Positions 17,575-26,238 of a DNA stretch of 64,000 bases are shown piece after piece; within the stretch, counting starts at the first letter, position 1; every line of letters starts with the position of its first letter. Source of the stretch: Streptantibioticus parmotrematis. Lineage in GTDB: Bacteria; Actinomycetota; Actinomycetes; Streptomycetales; Streptomycetaceae. The DNA is taken from NCBI RefSeq assembly GCF_019890615.1, contig NZ_JAINVZ010000001.1:496001-560000 (forward strand), given 5' to 3'. Made by a program: the position numbers and the translations under genes. The notes beneath the pieces are model-generated. The model saw only the letters and a list, made by a program, of their open reading frames with translations. It searched no databases and had not been told where the DNA came from.

Positions 17575-18489
17575 TCACGCGCGTACGAAGTGCTCCACCG
17601 GGTTGAGGTAGGGCAACCCATCGAGCGGCTGGTCGGTGAAGTAGCGGCGGATCAGGTCCGCGAGGTCGGTGTCGCGTTCGATCTGGACCAGGTGGTCGGA
17701 CTCCTTGATGGTGGTGAACCGGCCGGCCAGGTCCCGGGCGACGCGGCGGCCCACCGGAGGCGGGGTGATGGTGTCGAACTCGCCGGTGAACACCAGGACG
17801 GGAGCGGTGACCGCCAGGTCCGGCAGGCTCCAAGGATGTGTCAGCAATCGTTCGTGGTGGACGATGTCCATGGCCAGTTCGCGTTCTGTGAGACCCGCGA
17901 ACCTCTGACGCATCAGCCGCGCCACAGCGGCCCTGCGGCGCACGACCCCATGGTCCGCGGGCGCCATGAACTGCTCGACCATGTCCTGGGCCAGTTCGTC
18001 GAACGAACGCTCTGCGGCCATGGCACGCCATCGTTTGGCCGCCATGGTGTATTCAGGTGAGATCGTCTCGGCGGTGCCTCCGAGCATCAGGCGCGCCACG
18101 CTGCCGGGGTGACGCTGGGCCAGGCGCAGGGCGATCGCCGCCCCGAAGCAGGCGCCGAAGACATTGACGCGGGCGAGGGACAGCGCCTGGGTGGCATGGT
18201 GGACGGTGTCGGCGAGGAAGTCCATGCCGTACTCGACCGGCAGGGGATCCGCTTCCCCGTACCCGGGCAGCTCCAAGGTCAGCACGGTGGCGTGGGGGAG
18301 CAGGAACCGCTCGTACCGCAACCAGGAGAACCGGTCCTGCGAAGAACCGCCGAGAAGGATCAAGGGCTCGGTGGCCAAGGTCCCTCCGGGGGCCGAGCGG
18401 CCCGAGTCAGCTGCGCGGGCGATGAACCGGAAGCCACGGAATTCCAGTTCGTATTCCCTGGTTTCGCTGTCGTTGGAGTGATCAGACAT
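17575..18489 (-). CDS. Alpha/beta hydrolase with a Cys at the nucleophile elbow
   Basis: The 304-residue protein has an oxyanion strand with ILLGGSSQDRFSW, the elbow NVFGACFGAA (GxCxG instead of GxSxG), an acid strand VFTGEFDTITP and a late His in KESDHLV. The fold is that of proline-iminopeptidase or epoxide-hydrolase-type enzymes. The Cys (TGC on the minus strand) changes the chemistry toward dienelactone hydrolase or thioesterase-like acyl transfer. The substrate is unknown. It is divergent from the glycosyltransferase gene at 18631, and the two may share a promoter region. Confidence 0.83.
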   Translation of the reverse strand: MSDHSNDSETREYELEFRGFRFIARAADSGRSAPGGTLATEPLILLGGSSQDRFSWLRYERFLLPHATVLTLELPGYGEADPLPVEYGMDFLADTVHHATQALSLARVNVFGACFGAAIALRLAQRHPGSVARLMLGGTAETISPEYTMAAKRWRAMAAERSFDELAQDMVEQFMAPADHGVVRRRAAVARLMRQRFAGLTERELAMDIVHHERLLTHPWSLPDLAVTAPVLVFTGEFDTITPPPVGRRVARDLAGRFTTIKESDHLVQIERDTDLADLIRRYFTDQPLDGLPYLNPVEHFVRA

Positions 18490-18630
18490 GGTCCCTCTAT
18501 ACCGATCGCAGGCCCCGCCCGTCAGCGTTCACAGCCAACTCACCCCAAAGATGCGGTGCTTCACTCTCTCGGACACGCGCGGTGGCGTCGTCCGGGACAC
18601 TCGCCCGGCACCGAGCTCATACTCTGCGGC

Positions 18631-19851
18631 ATGCGAGTACTGCTGGTGACGTGGGGAACGACCGGAGACGCCCTGCCGTACGCCGGTCTGGGCACGCGGC
18701 TGCGAGTGGCCGGGGTGATGGTGACCGTCGCCACGTCCGAGCGGCTCGCACCGGTCTTCCGACGCCATGGGATGCCAGTGCACGTCCTTCCCCTGGCCGA
18801 ACACGAGGAGTCCGCTCTGGCCCCCGACCGGTTCGACCGCCGGCAGAGCCCGGCCCGGCTCAGACGCAGGAAGCGCAACGCTCAGGACATGGCCCAGGTG
18901 ATCGCCCGCGGCGTCATCGGGGCCGTCGCACAGGGGGTGGACGTGATCCTCGCCCATCCCTTGACCCACCCCCTGTGCGCTGTGATCGCCCGAGGCACCG
19001 GGACACGCTGCGTCGGGGTCTACACGGCCGCACCCGCGATGCTCCTGCCCCGGCTCAGTGCCGGCAGCCGAATGCCCGCGCACGCCTACCGGATCGCCGA
19101 AACGCTGGCACGAGCGGCGATCAGCCCTCTTTACGCACCAGCACTGTCGTGGACGATGCGTGAACTGGGGGTGAGGAGGACGGGCACCAGGACCGTCGTC
19201 GGCATCCTGCGCGGTGAACGCGTCCTGCATGGGTTCAGCCGCGGTCTGCTCCCCCTGGGGTCCGTTCTGCCCGGCGGCCACACGTGCGCGGGGTACTGGT
19301 GGCCGGTGCGCGACCCCGGCTGGCGACCCGACACCCGACTGACGGACTTCCTGGACTCCGGTGCCGCGCCGGTGTTCTTCGGATTCGGAAGCGTCGCGCC
19401 CGGAGACGCACGGCAGTTGGGTGCCACGATCAGGACCGCGGTGCGCGAGCTGGGCCTTCGTGCAGTCGTCCAGGCCGGCTGGCAGGGCTTGGACGTCCGC
19501 GGCGATGACATCCTGACCATCGGTGAGTGTCCGCATGAGTGGCTCTTCCCCCGGATGGCCGCTCTGGTTCACCATGCGGGCCCGGGAACCGTGGGTGCCG
19601 GGCTGCGGGCCGGCGTTCCGGCGGTGCCCGCGCCCTTGGCCCTTGACCAGCCTTTCTGGGCCCGACGTATGACAGCTCTGGGTCTGGCCCCGATGTCCCT
19701 TGACGCTCGGAGCCTGACAGCGACCACTCTCGCTGGTGCCCTGTCTGCGACGCTGCGTGATGAGACATACCGTGACCGGTGTGTCGCGCTGTCGAAAGCC
19801 ATCGCGGCCGAAGACGGAACGGCGCGCGTACTGACGGCACTGGCACCGTAG
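18631..19851 (+). CDS. GT1 family glycosyltransferase (macrolide/sterol UGT-like)
   Basis: The 406-residue protein opens with the Rossmann strand MRVLLVTWGTTGDALPYAGL, typical of GT-B enzymes that glycosylate lipids, sterols or macrolides. The C-terminal donor-binding motif reads LVHHAGPGTVGAGLRAGVPAV, followed by PLALDQPFWARRM where D-Q contacts the sugar nucleotide. It should transfer a sugar from a UDP/TDP-sugar to a small hydrophobic acceptor. The start is ATG 18631. A frame open from 18109 overlaps the divergent hydrolase and is an artefact. No sugar biosynthesis genes are nearby. Confidence 0.88.
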   Translation: MRVLLVTWGTTGDALPYAGLGTRLRVAGVMVTVATSERLAPVFRRHGMPVHVLPLAEHEESALAPDRFDRRQSPARLRRRKRNAQDMAQVIARGVIGAVAQGVDVILAHPLTHPLCAVIARGTGTRCVGVYTAAPAMLLPRLSAGSRMPAHAYRIAETLARAAISPLYAPALSWTMRELGVRRTGTRTVVGILRGERVLHGFSRGLLPLGSVLPGGHTCAGYWWPVRDPGWRPDTRLTDFLDSGAAPVFFGFGSVAPGDARQLGATIRTAVRELGLRAVVQAGWQGLDVRGDDILTIGECPHEWLFPRMAALVHHAGPGTVGAGLRAGVPAVPAPLALDQPFWARRMTALGLAPMSLDARSLTATTLAGALSATLRDETYRDRCVALSKAIAAEDGTARVLTALAP

Positions 19852-19860
19852 CCGCGGACC

Positions 19861-19950
19861 GCGGCCGCCACGGCGACCGGCTTCCACGACCAGCCCCACC
19901 TGACCCGCCACTTCAAACGCATCGTGGGCACACCGCCCATCCGCTACGCT
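19861..19950 (+). pseudogene. Remnant of an AraC-family regulator C-terminus
   Basis: Thirty codons read A-T-G-F-H-D-Q-P-H-L-T-R-H-F-K-R-I-V-G-T-P-P-I-R-Y-A, the second helix-turn-helix and PxxYR end of AraC regulators. No upstream AraC domain and no start exist, since the glycosyltransferase gene ends 10 bp before. It is a gene fragment left by deletion. Confidence 0.75.
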
Positions 19951-20014
19951 CCACCACGAGTGCGGCGAGGTCGGCGAACGGTACGTCCGCGTCGCCGCCG
20001 AGCACGCTTCCTGG

Positions 20015-20056
20015 TGGCGGGTGGCGGGTGGCGGGTGGCAGGTGGCAGGTGGCAGG
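20015..20056. repeat. Tandem heptanucleotide repeat
   Basis: Six 7-bp units run TGGCGGG x3 then TGGCAGG x3 in the noncoding stretch after the AraC remnant. It could vary in length by slippage. The rest of 19951-20373 shows no gene. Confidence 0.9.
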
Positions 20057-20373
20057 CCGCCGCGTTCCGCTGCCTCCTGAGCCAACGGTCCCTCGCCGGG
20101 CGCGGACGAGGGGACGCGGGGTGCGCGCATGCGGGAGTCGTCCGGATCGGCCGGGATGCCGTACGCGTGCGGCGGTCGCCGCAGCACGGCTTGTGGTGTC
20201 TCCTCGTCGAAGACCGCGACCTGCTGCACTTCGTGTCCGTAGGACTCCAGCAGGCGGCGGGGGAGTGGCCGGTTCGCCCCATGAATCCCCGCCGGGATGA
20301 GTCAGCCCGCGCTTCGGGGGTACCCGCGTCGTGTCGCCGGGAGAACCGGTGGCACGGGAAGTGGTGACAGGGA

Positions 20374-20858
20374 ATGACGCAGGGTTACGCCGTCGGCGCC
20401 GTACCGGAGAGCGATGACGTCGTCCTCCTGCTGCGAAGGCGGCACGACGAGACCCGGGAACTGATCGGCCAGGTGGCCGCCGCACCCGCAGACCGCCGCC
20501 GCGAGCCCTTCGAACGCCTCACCCGCCTGCTGGTCGTCCACGAGACAGCCGAGCAGGAGATCGTCCACCCCCTTACGTTCGGCTACGTTCGGCGCTCCGG
20601 CAACGAAGGGGAGCGGGTGGCGGGGCGCAGGCGCCGGACGGCCGAGGAGGACGAGGAGTTCCCCCTGCTCCACGAGGTGGCGGGTCCGGTCGCCCTCCAG
20701 GCCATGGCCAAGGCCGCCCGGGCCGCCGAGGCGCTCGCCCCGATCCGGCCCGCTCGGGATTGGGCCCTGCCCCGAAGAAGGCGGTTGTCGACCCGTCGGC
20801 AGGTCTGGCCGACCGCATCCGGGACGCCGTCTGCACGGCGATGGGACATCTGCCGTGA
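20374..20858 (+). pseudogene. Broken hemerythrin (HHE) domain gene
   Basis: The 5' part encodes a normal hemerythrin start (DVVLLLRRRHDETRELIGQV ... LLVVHETAEQEIVHP). The text then breaks into LTFGYVRRSGNEG and resumes at EEDEEFPLLHEV and AMAKAARAAEALAPIRP, so about 40 residues holding middle iron ligands are missing. Near 20760 the frame is lost. In the frame starting at 20763 the expected tail (DPSAGLADRIRDAVCTAMGHLP) continues to a TGA at 20856-20858. Internal deletion plus frameshift make it nonfunctional. The intact family stores or senses O2/NO through a di-iron site. Confidence 0.8.
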
Positions 20859-20933
20859 CGCGCCGGACGCCGCCGAGGTGCCCGGCCGATGTGACCTCCC
20901 CGCCGACGCGGGGTGGTGAAGGAGAGAGAGGAC

Positions 20934-21095
20934 ATGCGAGACCTGGCTGGACCTAGGAAGACCGTCGAGACACCGCGTGAGTCGCACCCGCGGCAGATGC
21001 TCGCCGCACGTGTCAGAGCGGCCCGTGTGCCGTCGATCGACTGGTCGGCCGCCACGGAGAAGGGCGAGCCGAACATCGTCCGCGGTGAGAACTGA
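20934..21095 (+). CDS. Short ORF, possible gene
   Basis: The 53-residue frame from ATG 20934 is preceded by GGAGAGAGAGGAC, a good ribosome site. The product is basic in the middle (RQMLAARVRAARV) and ends DWSAATEKGEPNIVRGEN. I recognise no family. It lies between two pseudogenes and may be another decayed gene. Confidence 0.3.
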   Translation: MRDLAGPRKTVETPRESHPRQMLAARVRAARVPSIDWSAATEKGEPNIVRGEN

Positions 21096-21137
21096 GGCGG
21101 ACGCATCCGGCCGCTGACACACCACGAGATCGGGAGG

Positions 21138-21413
21138 ATGCCGGGACGACGCACCGCCGCGACGCTCCGCGCACCGGAGGCCGCCTCGTGGCATCACCCC
21201 GAAGGCGTCGGGACGCGATCCAGGCCGGTCCGCTCCCTCGGCAGGTCCGCCTTTCCCGTCGACCGCGCCGGGATCGTGGCGAGACTCCGTGACGGCCGCG
21301 CCGACGATCAGTTGGTCCGGCAGGCGTAATCCCTGCCGGGCGGCAAGGAGTACGACAACGTGCAAAGCGTCTCCCGTGACTTGGGCCCGGGCGCCGAGAT
21401 GCCCGGAACCTGA
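21138..21413 (+). pseudogene. DUF2795 gene interrupted by an in-frame TAA
   Basis: Reading on through TAA at 21327-21329 gives AFPVDRAGIVARLRDGRADD, then QLVRQA-stop-SLPGGKEYDNVQSVSRDLG, which follows the DUF2795 pattern (FPAskedLv..A..ngAdd.vl..L..LP..eYds..dVs..lG). The frame is unbroken apart from this one stop and ends at TGA 21411-21413. DUF2795 proteins are small and often sit near hemerythrin genes in actinomycetes. Here both neighbours are dead, so the pair decayed together. Confidence 0.7.
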
Positions 21414-21614
21414 CGCCGGACCTCGGACCGCACGCAGGCGGCGGTGCAGGGGCGATCAGGCCGCTGCGGCCTCGTGGGTCTCGCGCATCACCCGCAGGCC
21501 GTTGACCAGCGCCAGCGTTGCGGTCAGGCCGTGGACGGCGTTGCCGGACTCCGTGAGCGCGGCGGCCGATGAGGTGCTGGATGCCGCGTACGGGCGGCGG
21601 ATCATCCCGTGGGC

Positions 21615-22061
21615 TCAGGCGAGGGCGGTGACCAGCAGGGTGAAGGCGGCGATGAGGACGGCGACGCGGACGTAGTGGAGGCGCTCCCAGCGGTTCAGCT
21701 GCTGCTTCCAGTCGGCGGGCCGGGTCTCAGGGGTCCACGTCTTGTTCCGGTTGTTGATCGGAACGAGCAGCAGAAGCGACATGACCACGCTGAGGATCAG
21801 CAACGCACCGGCGGTGACGACGAGACCGGTGCCGTGGTGATGCCACCCGGCGGCAGCCCAGACGCCGACGAGGACGAGCGAACCGACGTACCAGAACGGC
21901 ATCACGGCGCCGAGCATCCGGCCCCCGTGGGCGTGGCCGAGCTGGGCGCTGTCCTCCGGGAGCGCGTTGAGGATCCGGTTCATGACGAAGGCGACGGAGA
22001 ACTCCACCCCCACCATCACACCGGCGACCACGATGGTGACGACTTCGAGTGCGTTGAGCAT
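21615..22061 (-). CDS. DUF1772 membrane protein (anthrone oxygenase-like)
   Basis: From ATG 22061 the 148-residue protein has four membrane segments: VVTIVVAGVMVGVEFSVAFV, a pair around MPFWYVGSLVLVGVWAA and GLVVTAGALLILSVVMSLLL, and a C-terminal one. The DUF1772 hallmark VPINNRNKTW follows the third. Some members act as anthrone oxygenases, but most are uncharacterised. It is divergent from a TetR gene with two matching palindromes between them, so it is probably the repressor's target. The long upstream frame to 23135 is a shadow. Confidence 0.85.
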   Translation of the reverse strand: MLNALEVVTIVVAGVMVGVEFSVAFVMNRILNALPEDSAQLGHAHGGRMLGAVMPFWYVGSLVLVGVWAAAGWHHHGTGLVVTAGALLILSVVMSLLLLVPINNRNKTWTPETRPADWKQQLNRWERLHYVRVAVLIAAFTLLVTALA

Positions 22062-22078
22062 GATGGCCCTCTCGAGAT

Positions 22079-22142
22079 CTAGCAATGCTAGCCGTTGAGG
22101 CAACGCTAGTACTGCTGCCGCTCGAATGTCTAGCGATGCTAG
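22079..22142. promoter_or_regulatory. Paired TetR operators between divergent DUF1772 and TetR genes
   Basis: CTAGCAATGCTAG (22079-22091) and CTAGCGATGCTAG (22130-22142) differ at one base, and each is palindromic. The first lies 18 bp before the DUF1772 start, the second 10 bp before the TetR start. A half site CGCTAG lies between them near 22104. Confidence 0.85.
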
Positions 22143-22151
22143 GATCGGGCC

Positions 22152-22730
22152 ATGTCGGTACAGGAACGCAAGCAGCGGGAGCGGGCGGAGCGCGAGCGCC
22201 TCATCGTGGCGACGGCCCGCGAACTCGCCGAGCGGCAAGGCTGGGACGCGGTCACCACCCGCCGACTCGCCGAACGCATCGAGTACAGCCAGCCCGTCCT
22301 CTACAGCCATTTCCGCGGCAAGCGCGAGATCATCGGCGCCGTCGCCCTCCAGGGCGCCACCGAGCTGGCCGCGGCGGTGCGGGCCGCGACCGCCGCGGTG
22401 GACGGTCCGCGCGAGCGGGTCGCCGCCCTCGCGCACGCCTACCTCGACTTCGCCGCACGCAACCCCGCGGTCTACGACGCCATCTTCGAGCTCGACGGCG
22501 GCCTGGCGTACGCGCGGGAGGACACCCCGGAGCCCCTCAAGGACGCCTTCGCCGCACTGCTGGAATGCCTCGGCGACGTCGCCGGGGACGGCGTCCACCC
22601 GGGGCTGTACACCGAGACGTTCTGGGCGTCCCTGCACGGGCTCGCCACCCTGACCCGGGCGGGACGACTCCCGCCGCAGGACACCGAGCCGAGGGTGAGA
22701 CTGCTGGTGGACCGGCTCGCTGTGGTCTGA
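22152..22730 (+). CDS. TetR family repressor (WHG-domain type)
   Basis: The 192-residue protein has a basic head (QERKQRERAERERLI), the TetR helix-turn-helix VTTRRLAERIEYSQPVLYSHF, and a C-terminal domain ending WASLHGLATLTRAGRLPP that contains the WHG signature (here SLHGLA). The close palindromes at 22079 and 22130 are the likely binding sites, giving autorepression and control of the DUF1772 gene. The ligand is unknown. Confidence 0.93.
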   Translation: MSVQERKQRERAERERLIVATARELAERQGWDAVTTRRLAERIEYSQPVLYSHFRGKREIIGAVALQGATELAAAVRAATAAVDGPRERVAALAHAYLDFAARNPAVYDAIFELDGGLAYAREDTPEPLKDAFAALLECLGDVAGDGVHPGLYTETFWASLHGLATLTRAGRLPPQDTEPRVRLLVDRLAVV

Positions 22731-23470
22731 CGCACCCTCCGATGGGCACGTGGCCGGGGCTTCGCGCCCGCCGCCGTCTGGCTGCGGCATCGCTTCCGGC
22801 CGCACGCGCTCACGTGGCCCCTCCTCCGGCCGCGCTGCGGCGTACGACCGCGCACCGGCCGGGCGTGGTGTAGATCTGCACGGCCCGCCGAGGCAGTCGG
22901 TCCTTGGACGACGAGCCGCCGCGGCGCCCCGTACGGACGGCCCTGGGCGCACGCCGTGGGGCCGGTCAACCACGCGGTGACGTGGCTGGGCGAGAACTGG
23001 GTGCTGCCGCCGGGGTGTCGTTGCCGTCCCGGCGGGTGCCGGAGGGACGCGCTCGCAGCACGCCGCGTACGTCATCCTGCTCGGGCGCTGCGCCAAGCGT
23101 CGCCCCGCGTCGGACACCGGCGGGGCCACCGCCACGGCTCAACCCTGCGGGCTGAACGACGAGTTGCCCTTGAGCCGGGCGCCCTGGGTCGCACCGGGGC
23201 CCACTCTTCGAGACCGGCCTTCACCAGGGTGAGGAACTCCAGGTCCGGCAGCCGCTTAGGTGAAGGCTCTTCGTGGCGAGTGCGACGTCGTATCCAGGCG
23301 TCAGCGGATGCTACTGAGCCCAACCGGTCGGACAGCCCCCGGACTTCGGGCCTGGAAGCCCCAAGCACCGATTCAAGGCCCGCCCGTGGACGTGCTCCTC
23401 GCGCTCACGGGCGCCCCCGGTGGCGCGCTCCCGCCTCCCCTCCCGCCCTCATGACTGCCCTGCGCTTCAA
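22731..23470. other. Intergenic stretch, possibly decayed
   Basis: About 740 bp without a supportable gene. Codon usage is irregular and several short frames are broken. A minus-strand piece near 23180-23290 (LPDLEFLTLVKAGLEEW) looks protein-like but has no family I can name. Confidence 0.5.
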
Positions 23471-23508
23471 ATTGGTCTCGACCAATCCGTCCAATGGTCT
23501 TGACCAAT
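23471..23508. promoter_or_regulatory. Two dre-like direct repeats in the chitinase promoter
   Basis: ATTGGTCTCGACCAAT (23471-23486) and AATGGTCTTGACCAAT (23493-23508) lie 22 bp apart, the arrangement known from Streptomyces chitinase promoters and close to the DasR dre core. TTGACC (23500-23505) and TAAAAA (23523-23528) with 17-bp spacing can serve as -35 and -10, so bound DasR would cover the -35. Confidence 0.85.
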
Positions 23509-23601
23509 ACGTTCACTGCCCGTAAAAAGTGGTCACCTTGCCGGTCCACCGGCTCCGTGAGGTGCCGTGTTTGCAACAGTGCCTCTCGCCTTGGAGGGTT
23601 C

Positions 23602-24906
23602 ATGCGGGTTGGAAGACGCATTTTTCGCACAGCGCTCATAGCCGGCTCGGCGTTCGGGCTTGCCACCGCGGGATCGGTCCTCGCGGTGGCCTCGGCGCCT
23701 GCCGCGCAGGCCGCCACCTCCTGCGCCGCGGCCTGGAGTTCCACCACCGTCTACACCGCCGGCCAGCAGGCCAGCGAGAACGGCACCAACTACACCGCGA
23801 ACTACTGGACCCAGGGCAACAACCCGGCGACCAGCAACGGCGGAAGCGGTTCCGGACAACCGTGGACCTCCGGTGGTGCGTGTAGCGGCGGATCGTCGGG
23901 CGGAGGCGGAGGGACCGGTGGGGGGACCGGCGGAGGGACCGGGGGCGGAACGGGTTCGGTGAGCGGCCTGCTCTTCAGCCCGTACAAAGACGTCACCATC
24001 AACATGAACTGGAACACCTACCAGATGCAGTCGGCCGTGACCGGGTCCGACCTTCCGGTGGTGGGCTCCGGCAGCCTCGTGTCGCAGTACGTCCCGAAGC
24101 TGCCCGCTCTGTCGCTCGCGTTCGCCACCGGCTCCTGCGGCAGCGAGACCTGGGGTGGCGTCTCGGGTGCCAACTGGGCCGCCGAGAACGTGCCCCAACT
24201 CCAGTCCGCCAACATGAAATACGTCATCTCGACGGGCGGCGCGTCCGGTACCTTCACCTGCGACTCGACAGCCGGCATGGAATCCTTCATCGCCCGCTAC
24301 GCGAGCCCGGACCTGGTGGGCATCGACTTCGACATCGAAGGCGGTCAGACGCAGTCCGACATTCAGAATCTGGTCGCCGCAGCGGCGGGAGCACAGGCGC
24401 AGTACCCCAACCTGCAGTTCTCGTTCACGCTCGCCACGCTCGGAGCGTCCGACGGCAGCTACGGTGGCGTGAACTCGCTCGGGAACGAGGTCGTCCAGGC
24501 GGTGCTCGGCTCCAGCCTGAAGAACTACGTCTTCAACCTGATGACCATGGACTACGGCAACGCGTCCAGCAGCGTGTGCGTCGTGACCTCCGGCAGCTGC
24601 GAGATGGCGCAGTCGGCGATTCAGGCGGTGAAGAACCTCGAGCACACCTACGGAGTACCTGCGAGCAAGATCGCCGTCACGCCGATGATCGGCATGAACG
24701 ACGCCACCAGTGAGACGTTCACCACCGCGGACGTGGACACACTGACGTCGTACGCGGCCAGCAACGGCCTGGCCGGGCTGCACTACTGGTCACTGGACCG
24801 GGACACGCCCTGCTCCGACACGTATGCCGCCCCCAACTGCGACTCGATTCCCAGCACCACACCGCTGGAATACACCAACAAGTTCCTGAGCGATCTGGGG
24901 GACTGA
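23602..24906 (+). CDS. Secreted GH18 chitinase with N-terminal CBM5/12
   Basis: From the ATG at 23602 (GGAGG 6 nt upstream) the enzyme has 434 residues. A signal peptide ends near AAQAATS (about residue 36). A chitin-binding CBM5/12 of about 50 residues follows (AWSSTTVYTAGQQASENGTNY, in part, and the closing W-T-S-G-G-A-C). Then come a Gly/Thr linker and the GH18 barrel. STGGASGTF is the SxGG strand, GIDFDIEGG the DxxDxDxE strand with the catalytic Glu, and LHYWSLDRD the last strand. It degrades chitin outside the cell. Two dre-like boxes precede it. A perfect 14-bp hairpin follows. Confidence 0.95.
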   Translation: MRVGRRIFRTALIAGSAFGLATAGSVLAVASAPAAQAATSCAAAWSSTTVYTAGQQASENGTNYTANYWTQGNNPATSNGGSGSGQPWTSGGACSGGSSGGGGGTGGGTGGGTGGGTGSVSGLLFSPYKDVTINMNWNTYQMQSAVTGSDLPVVGSGSLVSQYVPKLPALSLAFATGSCGSETWGGVSGANWAAENVPQLQSANMKYVISTGGASGTFTCDSTAGMESFIARYASPDLVGIDFDIEGGQTQSDIQNLVAAAAGAQAQYPNLQFSFTLATLGASDGSYGGVNSLGNEVVQAVLGSSLKNYVFNLMTMDYGNASSSVCVVTSGSCEMAQSAIQAVKNLEHTYGVPASKIAVTPMIGMNDATSETFTTADVDTLTSYAASNGLAGLHYWSLDRDTPCSDTYAAPNCDSIPSTTPLEYTNKFLSDLGD

Positions 24907-24919
24907 CGAAGAACCCGAA

Positions 24920-24953
24920 GCGGGCCGCGCACGAACGACCGTGCGCGGCCCGC
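24920..24953 (+). terminator. Strong hairpin terminator after the chitinase
   Basis: GCGGGCCGCGCACG (24920-24933) and CGTGCGCGGCCCGC (24940-24953) form a perfect 14-bp stem with a 6-nt loop, 13 bp after the stop codon. Confidence 0.8.
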
Positions 24954-25185
24954 CTTCCGTTCAGCGACATGCTCGGCACCAGGTGGTGAGTAACTGCCCT
25001 GCCTGAAATGTGGGGCACTTCGTCCCACGGCACCAGCTCCATCCCACCTGGAACTTACGGTGGGAACTACCGCCGCCGGGGTGGCGTCGGGATGCCGTCC
25101 GAGCTCCGGCCAGGATCGATGGCCTCTCCTGCTCGTTCCTGCCCGTGATGACCCTCGTCGCCCCGGGCGAGCGCCGCATCGAGAA

Positions 25186-25686
25186 TCACGTACCGGCCGG
25201 GTCGGTCCTTTGCTGTCCGCCGACTCGTGCCAGGAGGGCCCAGTGTCCGCGGCTCGAGGTGATGAGGGGCTTCGGCTGGGTGGTGTTGTCCAGGTCGGTC
25301 GTGTGGACTTCGTCGTCACAGGGGATCGAGTGCGTCCCGACTGTGAAGTGGCCCGTGCTGCATGCCACGTAGAGGGTAGTGGGGCCGGACAGCGTCAGCG
25401 GTGCGGAGTGGGTTCCGTCGCCGTAGGAGAAGGCCAGATCGGTGCCGGGGCCGGCGGCGTCGGAGACGGCCACGGCCAGCGGATCCCGCCCGGTCCCAGT
25501 GGCCGGGGCCGTGCGGTGCGTGGTCGCCGTGTCCGCTTGTCCCCAGGGCTGAAGTCCGAAGAGGACTGCCAGTGCGGCCACCGCCGTTGCGCCTCCTGCG
25601 TAGACGATCCAGGGGATCCTGCGGCGCGGCACCGTGCGGTCATCGGTGGGCGCGTGACTGGCGTGCTGGTCCGGCTCGTCGTACAT
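25186..25686 (-). CDS. Single-pass membrane protein with extracytoplasmic domain
   Basis: The 166-residue protein has a hydrophilic head (DEPDQHASHAPTDD), Arg-rich RRRIPW, and one membrane segment (VYAGGATAVAALAVLFGL) near residues 28-46. An outside domain of about 120 residues follows with two cysteines. Family not recognised. GAGGAG precedes the ATG at 25686. It lies 87 bp after the secreted-protein gene at 25774 on the same strand, and the two may be co-transcribed. Confidence 0.7.
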   Translation of the reverse strand: MYDEPDQHASHAPTDDRTVPRRRIPWIVYAGGATAVAALAVLFGLQPWGQADTATTHRTAPATGTGRDPLAVAVSDAAGPGTDLAFSYGDGTHSAPLTLSGPTTLYVACSTGHFTVGTHSIPCDDEVHTTDLDNTTQPKPLITSSRGHWALLARVGGQQRTDPAGT

Positions 25687-25773
25687 CTGTCTGCTCCTCG
25701 GCCTGGGTGCTCGGGGCGGCGGGCAGGGCCCGGGCGGGATGTCGGTCCTGCCCGGCCCCGCAGGCTGTGCTGC

Positions 25774-26238
25774 CTACTTGTGCACGCCGACGCAGTCGTC
25801 GGTGTATCCGACGCGTTGGTTGTACTGGGGGAAGAACAGTGTCGCGCAGACCTCGACTTCGTTCGGCGGCTGTTCTTGGTGCAAGGAAAACGTGTGCGAT
25901 GCCCCGGCGTTCTTGAAGGTGTTGCAGGACTGGTTCGGCGAGGAGACCGTCGAGAAGCCGCTGGGCGACTTCCACAGGGTCAGCGCGGGCTGTACCAGGC
26001 AGTTGTCCCCGCTCGGGAAGGTCCAGTCGTTGGAGGTGTCGATGTACGCGTTCGCGTAGTTGATGTACAGGCCGTCGCCCCCGGAGTTGTTGACGTATGT
26101 GCACAAGATGAACTCGGCACCGGCGACCGTGCTGTTCCCACCACATTCACTGCCGCTGGCATGGGCCGTTCCCGCGAACGCGACGCTGCCGAGGACGGCT
26201 GCCGCGACCGCGGCGAGACCGGTGAGCTTCTTGGACAT
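25774..26238 (-). CDS. Small secreted Cys-containing protein
   Basis: The 154-residue product has a clear signal peptide (MSKKLTGLAAVAAAVLGSVA, in part) with cleavage after AHA near residue 27. The mature part has six cysteines and many Asn, Tyr and Ser, as expected of a disulphide-bonded extracellular protein. No family is recognised. AGAAGGGA precedes the ATG. It is divergent from the NB-ARC regulator at 26453, which may control it through the shared 214-bp gap. Confidence 0.78.
   Translation of the reverse strand: MSKKLTGLAAVAAAVLGSVAFAGTAHASGSECGGNSTVAGAEFILCTYVNNSGGDGLYINYANAYIDTSNDWTFPSGDNCLVQPALTLWKSPSGFSTVSSPNQSCNTFKNAGASHTFSLHQEQPPNEVEVCATLFFPQYNQRVGYTDDCVGVHK

Noticed and set aside
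20015..20056. Short repeats considered as a CRISPR-like array
   Set aside because: The unit is 7 bp with no spacers, so it is a simple tandem repeat. The GGTGCC repeat at 30025 was dismissed for the same reason.
21414..21600. Minus-strand protein-like stretch (LTATLALVNGLRVMRE) after the DUF2795 remnant
   Set aside because: Only about 35 codons are readable before the frame loses character; no start and no family.
23155..23370. Minus-strand stretch LPDLEFLTLVKAGLEEW in the gap before the chitinase
   Set aside because: Looks coding for about 20 residues but has no start, no ribosome site and no recognisable family.
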